A DNA stretch of 14,385 bases from Burkholderiaceae bacterium (GTDB taxonomy: Bacteria; Pseudomonadota; Gammaproteobacteria; Burkholderiales; Burkholderiaceae): the NCBI GenBank assembly GCA_947457745.1, contig CANGWT010000031.1:1-14385 (forward strand), read 5' to 3'. The notes below the pieces were generated by a model. It made no database searches. It was not told the origin of the DNA and was given only the letters and a program-made list of their open reading frames with translations. The position numbers and the translations under genes are program-made. Positions 1 to 7,401 of the stretch are shown in pieces (position 1 is the stretch's first letter; every line of letters starts with the position of its first letter).

Positions 1-29
1 AGCTTTTTACAGGATGCTCAATCTCTTAT

Positions 30-126
30 ATTTAGTGTTATTGCGATAAATGGAATAGTGGGTAGATTAACCGCACATGCAAAAAATTGCTAAATCTGAA
101 TTTAGGGTTATTGAGATACGGGGAAT
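30..126. repeat. Imperfect 27-bp direct repeat at the copZ 3' end
   Basis: Positions 30-56 and 100-126 align without gaps and share 22 of 27 bases. The right copy covers the copZ stop codon and its last codons. Read on the minus strand, the left copy also gives Phe-x-x-Ser-Gln-stop, as copZ does (FPVSQ then stop). This may be a remnant of a duplicated copZ 3' end, or chance similarity in AT-rich DNA. Apart from this copy and the hairpin at 81-105, nothing recognisable was seen in positions 1-107. Confidence 0.4.
81..105 (-). terminator. Weak intrinsic-terminator-like hairpin after copZ
   Basis: On the minus strand, just past the copZ TAA, a perfect 6-bp stem (CTAAAT / ATTTAG, positions 105-100 and 95-90) encloses a 4-base loop. 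CA and a run of six T (86-81) follow. The layout is that of a Rho-independent terminator for copZ. The stem is short and AT-rich, so it would be weak. Confidence 0.4.
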
Positions 127-302
127 CCTGCATCCGTGATCAGCTCTGCAGCTAGGTCTAGAGAAAGGCTTGTTTCTAGACTAACTACCTGAGTTGCTAG
201 GTCCGCCTGCACCTTGGCTTGCGGGTCTTGCGCCTGAATTGCCCGTGTGACTGCATTAATACAACCACCGCATGTCATTCCTGAAACCTTGAGCGTAAAC
301 AT
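108..302 (-). CDS. copZ: CopZ-like heavy-metal-associated (HMA) copper chaperone
   Basis: This 64-residue protein is a single HMA domain (PF00403). The metal-binding loop is GMTCGGC, with Cys11 and Cys14, near the N-terminus. The rest fits the ferredoxin-like HMA fold, ending in an 'AELITDAGF' helix typical of the family. By family it would bind Cu(I) in the cytoplasm and hand it to the P-type ATPase encoded divergently next door. The length is normal for a stand-alone chaperone. The ATG is preceded by AAAGGG about five bases upstream, a reasonable ribosome binding site. The HMA domain is clear; copper rather than another soft metal is inferred from the CopA neighbour. The symbol is by family and context. 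Confidence 0.88.
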   Translation of the reverse strand: MFTLKVSGMTCGGCINAVTRAIQAQDPQAKVQADLATQVVSLETSLSLDLAAELITDAGFPVSQ

Positions 303-374
303 ATCTACCCTTTCAAAACAGTCAAAAACAGCTGTTAGTGGCTTTTTTTCACCTTGCGGTAGATTATCTTCTAC
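303..374. promoter_or_regulatory. Divergent copZ/copA promoter region
   Basis: This 72-bp gap lies between the two start codons and must hold the promoters for both genes unless they start inside a coding region. ATCTACC at 303-309 is matched by its exact inverse GGTAGAT at 358-364. AGATTATCT at 361-369 is nearly self-complementary and gives a -10-like hexamer on both strands (GATTAT forward, GATAAT reverse). Neither has a convincing -35 box. An ACCTTGC half (351-357) resembles one arm of a CueR-type copper operator, but the matching GCAAGGT arm is absent. Confidence 0.45.
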
Positions 375-2663
375 ATGAGCACCACAGAATCTTCTAATTC
401 AGAGTTTTATACCCTCGACATTGGCGGAATGACCTGCGCCTCTTGTGTTGGCCGGGTAGAGAGGGCATTAAATAAGATTCCTGGGGTCGAGGCAGCAAGC
501 GTTAATTTGGCGACCGAGCAAGCAAGAATTCGTGTTCATCGGGGCTCATCAAACCTAGCGGAGATTATCGCGCTAGTTCAAAAGACAGGCTACGAAGCCA
601 AAGAGAGCTCCGTCCGGGGCAATCCGGATCAAAAGATTGGCAAGTCATTTTGGGCTGCAGATGGCCTAGGCCGAGTGATTCTGAGTTTTGTACTGTCAGC
701 CCCCCTCTTCTTGCCGATGTTCTTCATGCCTTTTGGCATGCATTGGTCCTTATCAGGATGGTGGCAGCTAGCCTTAGCTACACCAGTCCAGTTCATTTTG
801 GGATGGCGCTTCTACGTAGCGGGCTATAAATCAGTCATGGCTGGTGCGGGCAATATGGACCTGCTCGTAGCCTTAGGTACCAGTGCTGCTTATGGACTCA
901 GTCTATATATCTTGCTCACTTCAAGCCACGCACATGAACTTTACTTCGAGGGATCAGCGGTCATCATCTGCATGGTCTTATTGGGTAAATGGCTAGAGGC
1001 ACGCGCCAAGCAACAAACTAGTGAAGCGATTCGCGCCCTGCAAAAACTCTGGCCAGCGCATGCCAAAGTTTTAAACCTTGATGTTGAGCTGCAGGGGAAT
1101 GTGGGTATTGGCGCCGATCAATACCGTGACTTAGCTTTAGAACAAGTACTACCTGGCGATAAGGTCTTCATACTTCCCGGTGAACGCATTCCGGTAGATG
1201 GTGTCATTATTTTTGGTAGCAGTCACGTTGATGAATCCCTACTCACCGGCGAAAGCGAGCCCATTAAGAAATCAGTTGAATCAAAAGTCATTGGTGGCGC
1301 CTTAAATGGTGAAGGTGTGCTGATAGTGATAGCACAAGCCGTTGGCATTGAAAGCGTGCTCTCAAAAATCATTAACTTAGTAGAAGAGGCACAAACTCAA
1401 AAAGCGCCGATTCAAAAGTTAGTTGATCAGGTGAGCGCGATCTTTGTGCCCACCGTGATTGTGCTTGCGCTCATGACTGGCCTAGGCAACTGGCTTTACT
1501 TAGATTCCATCTCCATTGCCATCTTGCGCGCCGTATCAGTCTTAGTGATCGCTTGTCCTTGCGCGCTTGGCTTAGCTACTCCAGCTGCAATCATGGCCGG
1601 CACTGGCATAGCAGCACGCTTTGGCATTTTGATTAAGGATCCACAAGTATTAGAGCTGGCGCATAAGCTCAATATCGTTGCCTTTGATAAAACTGGCACA
1701 TTAACGATAGGCAAGCCACGCATGCTCGCCCTACTGCCGTTTGATACATCACTTGCCGATGCTGATCAGATTCTCGCCACTGCTGCTGGCTTGCAATCGG
1801 GGAGTGAGCATCCTTTAGCTAAAGCACTACTGGTTTCATCCAAGGAAAAAGGTATCGCACCGATTGCAACGTCATTTAGTAAGGGCTTACCTGGCATTGG
1901 GATTGAAGGGATTCCAAGTACTGGTCCATTTGCGGGGCAAACACTACGTTTACAAAGTGTAGCCTCGCTTGAAGCCAGCCCTCCTTACGATATGGTTTTA
2001 CAAACAGCACAGGCTTATTTTGCACAGGGTCAGACTGTTTCTGTATTGATGAACTCAGGTAGCGAAAGTAATAGAGCGCCCTCACCAATTGCTGTAATTG
2101 CTTTTGGGGATGAACTGAAACCAAATGCAAAATCAGCGGTCAACGCATTGCATGCTTTACATATTCGGACAGTAATGCTATCAGGCGATAATTACTCTGC
2201 TGCTACTCGCGTAGGAAAAATAATTGGCATTGATGAAGTCTTTGCACAAATTATGCCGAGCGATAAAGCGCAAATGATTCATCAGCTACAAAACCCGCCT
2301 GGAGTTCAGAGGCAGTATGTCGCGATGATTGGTGATGGGGTGAATGATGCGCCGGCATTGGCGATGGCGGATGTGGGTATGGCCATGTCTACTGGAACTG
2401 ATGTAGCGATGCAAGCGGCTGGAATCACCTTAATGCATGGCGATCCTACTTTGGTTGCTGATGCAATTGATATCTCAAAGAAAACTTGGGATAAGATTGC
2501 CCAAAATTTATTTTGGGCATTTGCATTTAATACGATTGGCATACCGATGGCAGCTTTAGGTTATTTGTCACCCATGCTAGCTGGCAGTGCAATGGCGCTC
2601 TCCAGTTTTTGCGTATTGAGTAATGCCCTGCTCTTAAAGCGCTGGCGCCCTAAGAATGGATGA
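375..2663 (+). CDS. copA: Copper-translocating P1B-type ATPase (CopA)
   Basis: This 762-residue inner-membrane pump uses ATP to export Cu(I) from the cytoplasm. It has one N-terminal HMA domain with MTCASC (Cys21, Cys24). Eight predicted membrane segments follow the P1B layout. The actuator motif is TGES (291-294), the membrane metal site is Cys394-Pro-Cys396, the phosphorylation site is DKTGT (Asp438), the nucleotide-domain His-Pro is at 479-480, and GDGVNDAP starts at 653. The late membrane motifs are FN (718-719) and MALSS (740-744). These fit the Cu(I) subgroup P1B-1, except that the usual Tyr of the YN pair is Phe. Length and domains are complete. No clear ribosome binding site precedes the ATG. 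copZ is divergent, which supports a copper role. The stop is one base from the convergent DUF3047 gene. Confidence 0.96.
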   Translation: MSTTESSNSEFYTLDIGGMTCASCVGRVERALNKIPGVEAASVNLATEQARIRVHRGSSNLAEIIALVQKTGYEAKESSVRGNPDQKIGKSFWAADGLGRVILSFVLSAPLFLPMFFMPFGMHWSLSGWWQLALATPVQFILGWRFYVAGYKSVMAGAGNMDLLVALGTSAAYGLSLYILLTSSHAHELYFEGSAVIICMVLLGKWLEARAKQQTSEAIRALQKLWPAHAKVLNLDVELQGNVGIGADQYRDLALEQVLPGDKVFILPGERIPVDGVIIFGSSHVDESLLTGESEPIKKSVESKVIGGALNGEGVLIVIAQAVGIESVLSKIINLVEEAQTQKAPIQKLVDQVSAIFVPTVIVLALMTGLGNWLYLDSISIAILRAVSVLVIACPCALGLATPAAIMAGTGIAARFGILIKDPQVLELAHKLNIVAFDKTGTLTIGKPRMLALLPFDTSLADADQILATAAGLQSGSEHPLAKALLVSSKEKGIAPIATSFSKGLPGIGIEGIPSTGPFAGQTLRLQSVASLEASPPYDMVLQTAQAYFAQGQTVSVLMNSGSESNRAPSPIAVIAFGDELKPNAKSAVNALHALHIRTVMLSGDNYSAATRVGKIIGIDEVFAQIMPSDKAQMIHQLQNPPGVQRQYVAMIGDGVNDAPALAMADVGMAMSTGTDVAMQAAGITLMHGDPTLVADAIDISKKTWDKIAQNLFWAFAFNTIGIPMAALGYLSPMLAGSAMALSSFCVLSNALLLKRWRPKNG

Positions 2664-2664
2664 A

Positions 2665-3480
2665 CTATTTGGAACTCTTGCGCAGCAACTCAATATCGCC
2701 GTAAAGGGCGCGGGTCTCTGATTTTGTATTGTCAGTATCCGTAAGCAGTGCAATGCCAATAACATTACCGGGCGCCTCTCCATAAGCCAATTTATAGTCC
2801 GCTGCTAAATCCCGCTCGTGCTTGCGCCACTCACCCAGACTATCCCAACCAGAGTCCACCACAATCATCTTCACTCGAGAGGTATGAGCGTTGTTCAGGA
2901 CAGTATTGACTACATTCTTACCTGACCAGATGTACATCACTGTGGCGTATGGCATTTCTTGACCACTTATTAAGCTGGCCATCTCAAAGGTGAGTTTTTC
3001 TTTGAGGGGAAGTTTGGATTTGTTGCCATCAAAGGCCACCAAGATACGCAGTGGTGCATCGTCATGCTGACTATCCGCATTATCTGCTTGAGGTATTGCG
3101 CCCACTGCCTTCCACTCCCATTGCAGCCATAAGTTCTGCGCTGAGCGGGGACGAAGCTTTACCGCGAGACCAGATGCCGATGTTTTGGAATTAGCAGCTA
3201 GTACCGTACGACCTTGGTATTTCTCAAGTCGGTAAATGGTGTTCTTTTTATAAGGTGCGATGCGATAGAAATGCCAACCATCTGGCATGCCAGCACGTGG
3301 CCTCTCTGCGGAGAACTTCGGTAAATCCTCCTGAGCAGGCAAGAGATCCGCATTAAACGCCTGCCCTGCCTCATTCTCAATAGAGTTTCCAGTCAAACCC
3401 GCACAGCCTACTAAAGAAATGGCTATGACAGTCAAAAGCAGCAGGGATCGCAAAGGAGTTTTTATAGGCATCCACTTCAT
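2665..3480 (-). CDS. DUF3047 family lipoprotein
   Basis: The protein is of unknown function. From the ATG at 3480 it has 271 residues, with a basic start, a leucine-rich stretch and lipobox LVGC (Cys26), so it should be exported and lipid-anchored. The body matches DUF3047 as I know it: a Trp-rich 'LWLQWEWKAVG' segment, Asp-Asp followed by 'LRILVAFDG', a 'VMYIWSG' segment, 'VVDSGWDSLGEW', a 'DYKLAYGEAP' segment and 'LLTDTDNT'. The start is uncertain. The frame opens further up to an ATG at 3528 with GAGGG six bases before it, which would add 16 residues and overlap the divergent glycosyltransferase start. The 3480 start gives a more normal signal length but only a weak GGGA site. It is head to head with the glycan block, which hints at an envelope role. 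No enzymatic residues can be named. Confidence 0.85.
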   Translation of the reverse strand: MKWMPIKTPLRSLLLLTVIAISLVGCAGLTGNSIENEAGQAFNADLLPAQEDLPKFSAERPRAGMPDGWHFYRIAPYKKNTIYRLEKYQGRTVLAANSKTSASGLAVKLRPRSAQNLWLQWEWKAVGAIPQADNADSQHDDAPLRILVAFDGNKSKLPLKEKLTFEMASLISGQEMPYATVMYIWSGKNVVNTVLNNAHTSRVKMIVVDSGWDSLGEWRKHERDLAADYKLAYGEAPGNVIGIALLTDTDNTKSETRALYGDIELLRKSSK

Positions 3481-3519
3481 TGTCCCAAAGAATGGCTTGC
3501 TTAAGTCTAAAATCATCCC

Positions 3520-5016
3520 ATGCGCCATCAATCACCCTCAAGCTGGGCTTTCATTAGCATCTGCATTGCCGCACTGGTGCATTTTGCCCTGGGATTTTCG
3601 ATTGAGTTTTCTGTCGATGAGGCGCACTACGCCTTATACGCAAAACATCTGGCCTGGAGTTATTTTGATCACCCGCCACTGGTGGGCTGGATTCAGTGGC
3701 CACTAGTGAGTCTGACTTCATCCGAGGGAATCATTCGCTTGATTCCGGAATTGCTCTGGGTGCTCTCCACTTTCTTGGTGTATCGAGTGACCATAGAAAT
3801 TCACCGCTTGATACAAAGACGTCATACAGACTATCTCACTACTACCCTTCCCTCACCAAACCTGTGCGGGTTGATGGCTGTCTTAGCCATCATTGCTGCG
3901 CCATTGCCCCACGTTTTAGCAATCGGTCTTTTGCCTGACACCCTGCTTGCACCCTTGAGTTTGGGCTTGATGTTAATGGCCTTACGTTGGACTCGAAAAG
4001 AAAATTTTTCCGTTGCCGACTGGATCATTACCGGCTTACTGCTGGGTCTGGCAGGTCTTAGTAAGTACACCGCTGCGTTTACTGCTTTTGCTTTGCTCTT
4101 CGTATTTCTAGCTTCGCCCACAAAAGCTTGGATCACCAAGGCAGGCTTTTGGATTGCGGGGGCCATCGCTCTAACGCTGATTAGCCCAGTGCTGTACTGG
4201 AACTGGATGCATGATTGGATCTCATTCAAATATCAAATCGCGCATGGCAGTGGCGGCACTTGGGAGTGGCACAGAGTTGCCGCTTTTATTGGCATTCAGA
4301 TTGCCTGCTTTGGACCCCTATTGCTTTTAGGCATCTACACATTTCTTCAGCATTGCTTCCATACTCAGAAATTAGTTCTCCTTGCCTTAGTTAGCTTCTT
4401 CGCAATTCCCTTCGCCATTTTTACTGCGCTATCTGGAGGCGGTAGCCTGCCCCACTGGACGACACCTGCCTGGTTTTGTCTTGCACCATTTGCCGGCATC
4501 GGTCTAGCTAAAGCATGGGTTATGCAACATCGCGTGGCAATTCGGATATTACTTATTGGGCAGTTATTCATTTGCTTGATTGGCTTTGGCCTTGTTTTAG
4601 CCGGAGGCATTAGTAGCTCAGCATTGAAATCCAACCCTATTGCCGACCTCTACGGCTGGAAGCTTGCCGGCCAGAAAGCAGTTCAGTTAGCGCAAGCCAA
4701 GAAAGTGAATGGAATTGCAGTACAAAACTGGACTTTAGGTAGTCGTGCTGCTTGGTATACACAAGCACTTCCAGTCTTTGTAATCGACCAAAGACAGGAT
4801 CAATTTGACCTTTGGTTTGGTCAATTGCCTGTCGGCGCAAACATCCTACTTATTAACTGGTCAGGAATGCCTTTTAGGCCTCCGGTAGGTAGGAGTCAGG
4901 CCTTTGAACAATGTGTACCCCTGGACAGCCTAGAAATCATTCGATTTGGGCGGGTTTTATCCAAATTTGACTTCAGTCTCTGCAATCACTGGCGGGATAC
5001 TGGTACGGCACCTTAA
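3520..5016 (+). CDS. PMT/ArnT-type membrane glycosyltransferase (PMT_2 superfamily)
   Basis: This is a 498-residue polytopic membrane protein of the GT-C fold. The first periplasmic loop carries the family signature: DEAHY (Asp33-Glu34), then YFDHPP (49-53). Further family features are LLPDTLLAP around 137-145 and GLSKYTA around 179-185. About ten hydrophobic segments run to roughly residue 368. A soluble C-terminal domain begins with 'DLYGW', as is common in this group. Such enzymes take a sugar from a polyprenyl-phosphate carrier and place it on a periplasmic acceptor (protein, lipid A or glycan). Neither donor nor acceptor can be deduced. No strong ribosome binding site precedes the ATG. 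It heads the plus-strand run, followed 60 bp later by the PF03706 protein. No polyprenyl-phosphate sugar synthase is in the window. Confidence 0.88.
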   Translation: MRHQSPSSWAFISICIAALVHFALGFSIEFSVDEAHYALYAKHLAWSYFDHPPLVGWIQWPLVSLTSSEGIIRLIPELLWVLSTFLVYRVTIEIHRLIQRRHTDYLTTTLPSPNLCGLMAVLAIIAAPLPHVLAIGLLPDTLLAPLSLGLMLMALRWTRKENFSVADWIITGLLLGLAGLSKYTAAFTAFALLFVFLASPTKAWITKAGFWIAGAIALTLISPVLYWNWMHDWISFKYQIAHGSGGTWEWHRVAAFIGIQIACFGPLLLLGIYTFLQHCFHTQKLVLLALVSFFAIPFAIFTALSGGGSLPHWTTPAWFCLAPFAGIGLAKAWVMQHRVAIRILLIGQLFICLIGFGLVLAGGISSSALKSNPIADLYGWKLAGQKAVQLAQAKKVNGIAVQNWTLGSRAAWYTQALPVFVIDQRQDQFDLWFGQLPVGANILLINWSGMPFRPPVGRSQAFEQCVPLDSLEIIRFGRVLSKFDFSLCNHWRDTGTAP

Positions 5017-5076
5017 TTACAGTAATTTACGGCCATTTTTGGATCCTTCAGTGCTCGAGGCATTATCCTTACGCCT

Positions 5077-6120
5077 ATGAGATCACAACCCCAAACCACT
5101 CCAAAATCCACGTCGGGGTGGAAAGCAATCCTCAAACGGGCTTGGCCCACGATTCGTATTTTGCTGTCGATCGGCCTCTTGTGGAAAGCCACCAGTGGAA
5201 TTGACTGGCACGCCATTCTAGATTCGGATATACAAATACAGCCAATCTGGTTTTTGGCGGCTTTACTGAGCGCCTCAACTGCCTGTCTTTGTGGCGGTCT
5301 TCGTTGGGCAATGTTGATGCGCAAAGTTGGTTTTCAAGGACGTATCAGAAATTATGTGCTGCTCTACTTTGCCGGGGCCTTGGTCAATCAGGGCCTACCA
5401 AGCACATTAGGCGGTGACAGCTATCGGGCTATTACTGCCGCTCACTTAGATAAATCTGGCGCTTTGACTGGCGAAAAGGAGTTGAAGGAAGAGCTGCATC
5501 ATTCTGTTGATTTAGAGCACGCCACACCAAAGTTACGCCTCAGTTTTTCAATGGTCTTGGTGGACCGCCTGATTGGTCTTGCAGGTAATAATTTATTGGG
5601 CGGAGTCGGCCTCATTTTAGGAGGCGCCACTCTCGCAGCCTGGGGACAAGATCTTGGCTTCGCAGTAATGGGTGTCATGATTGCTATTGGATTGGTAATT
5701 GCTCTTGTTTTGGCCCTGCAGTCGACCTCTCATTTGCTAGAAAAGCTTCTCAATCGCTTTCAAATGACTAATGCCCTACCAGGCATTCGACTGGCATTTG
5801 CATGGCCTTTTAATTTGGCACAAGCCAGCTTTGCAGTCTGTATCCATTTACTGCTCATCCTGACTTTCTTCTGTTGCCTTCGAGCCTATGGAGCGGAAGC
5901 GCCTATAGCGAGCCTCATGATTGGGCTACCAGCATTAAGTCTATTGCTCATGCTTCCGATCAGTATCTCTGGCTGGGGCTTACGTGAAGCTACGCTCTCA
6001 TCTGTACTGGCATTGTGGGGAGTCAACCCATCAATGACTGTTTTGGCATCCATTAGTTTTGGTGCTATTACCGTCATATCACTCTTGCCCGGCACCTATT
6101 TTTTATTAAAACGGAAATAA
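5077..6120 (+). CDS. PF03706 (LPG synthase TM region / UPF0104) integral membrane protein
   Basis: This 347-residue membrane protein matches the lysylphosphatidylglycerol-synthase transmembrane family. Characteristic pieces are LRWAML (75-80), the N-x-G-L-P-S-T-L-G-G-D-x-Y-R signature (104-117) and DRLIGLAGN (163-171). About eight hydrophobic segments are present. It lacks the soluble aminoacyl-transfer domain of MprF, so it is not an LPG synthase. Stand-alone members sit in glycan and lipid gene clusters and are thought to act as lipid flippases or their helpers. A charged insert at about 124-152, rich in Glu, Lys and His, lies between the signature and the DR motif. The start has no clear ribosome binding site. 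It lies between two glycosyltransferases, suggesting movement of a lipid-linked sugar (inference). Confidence 0.84.
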   Translation: MRSQPQTTPKSTSGWKAILKRAWPTIRILLSIGLLWKATSGIDWHAILDSDIQIQPIWFLAALLSASTACLCGGLRWAMLMRKVGFQGRIRNYVLLYFAGALVNQGLPSTLGGDSYRAITAAHLDKSGALTGEKELKEELHHSVDLEHATPKLRLSFSMVLVDRLIGLAGNNLLGGVGLILGGATLAAWGQDLGFAVMGVMIAIGLVIALVLALQSTSHLLEKLLNRFQMTNALPGIRLAFAWPFNLAQASFAVCIHLLLILTFFCCLRAYGAEAPIASLMIGLPALSLLLMLPISISGWGLREATLSSVLALWGVNPSMTVLASISFGAITVISLLPGTYFLLKRK

Positions 6121-6136
6121 TTTTTTAGAGCCCAAT

Positions 6137-7396
6137 ATGAGTATTAGCGTCAACACTATGCGCACCATCGACCATCTGGTTGGGGTGCCGCTATGCGCAG
6201 TAATTAGTCCTCTGGTAGCAATCATTGATGGTATAAAAAATAGCTTTAGTCGGCAATTAAGTGAACCCAAAAAAATACTGTTTATTGAACTCTCTGAAAT
6301 GGGTAGCGCGATACTCGTGGACCCCGCTATGCGTAACGCACAGTCTCGTGGTGCTGAATTATTTTTCTTAATCTTTAAAAGTAATTGCGCCAGCCTCACT
6401 TTATTAAATACGGTCAAGCCTGAGAATATTTTCACAATTGATTCATCTAGCTTGGGTAGCTTAGTTCAAGACACTCTGAAATTCCTAGTGCTTGCCCGAA
6501 AACATCAGATTGATACTGTCATTGATTTGGAGTTGTTTTCACGCTTTACCGCACTACTCACCGGACTTTGTGGTGCACGTCGTCGCGTGGGTTACCACAT
6601 CTTTCATGGTGAAGGTTTATGGCGCGGCTTTATGCTGACACGCAAAGTACATTACAACCCGCATATTCACATTACCAAGAATTTTCTGTCTCTGATTCAT
6701 GCGGCATTTGCCAAGGACATTGAAGTACCGTTTAGCAAAATCCATATTGCAGACTCAGAAGTTCATCTAGAGCAAGCGGTAATAGACTCGGTGGTGTTAG
6801 GCAAAGTACGAGATCGTATTGAAAAGCTGGCTGCAGATAGCGGTATTCAATTTAAGCAAGGTCAGCAACGTCTGATTTTGGTAAATCCCAATGCTAGCGA
6901 CCTGTTGCCACAAAGGCGTTGGGCTCAACAGCGCTTCTCTGAGCTGATCCAAGGATTAAATCAACGCTATCCCCATGATCTCATTCTGATTACTGGCTCC
7001 CCAAGTGAATTTAACTATGTTGAAAAAGTCCGTGCAGTTGCCAATATTAAAAATGCTCTGAACTTTGCGGGCCAAGTGAGCTTTGCAGAATTGCCACCGC
7101 TCTACACACTGTCTGATGTGATGGTCACCAATGATTCTGGGCCGGGTCACTTCTCCGCTGTCACTCGATTGCGAACGGTCGTCCTCTTCGGACCAGAAAC
7201 GCCAGCGCTTTATGGCTCTATTGGTAAATCGATTGCAATTACCGCCGATCTGGCATGTTCACCCTGCGTTAGTGCGGCTAATCATCGCAAAACACCGTGC
7301 CATGACAATGTCTGCATGCAAGCCATTAGCGTCGCTCAGGTGCTAGAGAAGATGGCGCATCAATTAAATGAAGCCGATCAAGAGCGGACGCGTTAA
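6137..7396 (+). CDS. GT9 (heptosyltransferase-like) glycosyltransferase
   Basis: This 419-residue protein has two Rossmann-like halves of the GT-B type. The C-terminal half shows the GT9 sugar-nucleotide signature: LVNPNAS (248-254), LITGSPSE (284-291), TNDSGPGH (331-338) and LFGPETPALYG (350-360). Four cysteines follow at 374, 377, 388 and 393. The N-terminus is unusual. About 45 residues with a hydrophobic stretch (VGVPLCAVISPLVAII, 15-30) precede the first strand. The normal Gly-Asp loop after that strand reads ELSEMGSAILVDP. It probably transfers a sugar from a nucleotide donor at the inner face of the membrane. Heptose is only the family name and is not proven. AGAG about six bases before the ATG could serve as the ribosome site. 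An alternative start is Met8. It lies 16 bp after the PF03706 gene. Confidence 0.87.
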   Translation: MSISVNTMRTIDHLVGVPLCAVISPLVAIIDGIKNSFSRQLSEPKKILFIELSEMGSAILVDPAMRNAQSRGAELFFLIFKSNCASLTLLNTVKPENIFTIDSSSLGSLVQDTLKFLVLARKHQIDTVIDLELFSRFTALLTGLCGARRRVGYHIFHGEGLWRGFMLTRKVHYNPHIHITKNFLSLIHAAFAKDIEVPFSKIHIADSEVHLEQAVIDSVVLGKVRDRIEKLAADSGIQFKQGQQRLILVNPNASDLLPQRRWAQQRFSELIQGLNQRYPHDLILITGSPSEFNYVEKVRAVANIKNALNFAGQVSFAELPPLYTLSDVMVTNDSGPGHFSAVTRLRTVVLFGPETPALYGSIGKSIAITADLACSPCVSAANHRKTPCHDNVCMQAISVAQVLEKMAHQLNEADQERTR

Positions 7397-7401
7397 TTCG
7401 C

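Noticed and set aside
41..68. Plus-strand promoter (TTGCGA, 16 bp, TAGATT) ahead of the copZ 3' end
   Set aside because: Both hexamers are weak and it would only produce RNA antisense to copZ. Chance is likely in AT-rich DNA.
345..370. CueR-type copper operator before copA
   Set aside because: Only the ACCTTGC arm is present. The opposite arm at the expected spacing is missing, so a full operator cannot be claimed.
3831..4229. 132-codon minus-strand open frame inside the membrane glycosyltransferase gene
   Set aside because: It lies wholly antisense to a clear family match and has no motif, signal or ribosome site. It is a shadow frame.
5011..5030. Terminator at the short inverted repeat after the membrane glycosyltransferase gene
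   Set aside because: The stem of about six AT-rich pairs is not followed by a T run, so read-through into the next gene is more likely.
5013..5324. 103-codon minus-strand frame across the start of the PF03706 gene
   Set aside because: It is antisense to the membrane gene and has no recognisable domain or start signal.
6106..6435. 109-codon minus-strand frame over the GT9 5' end
   Set aside because: It is antisense to the GT9 N-terminus, with no domain and no plausible regulatory context.
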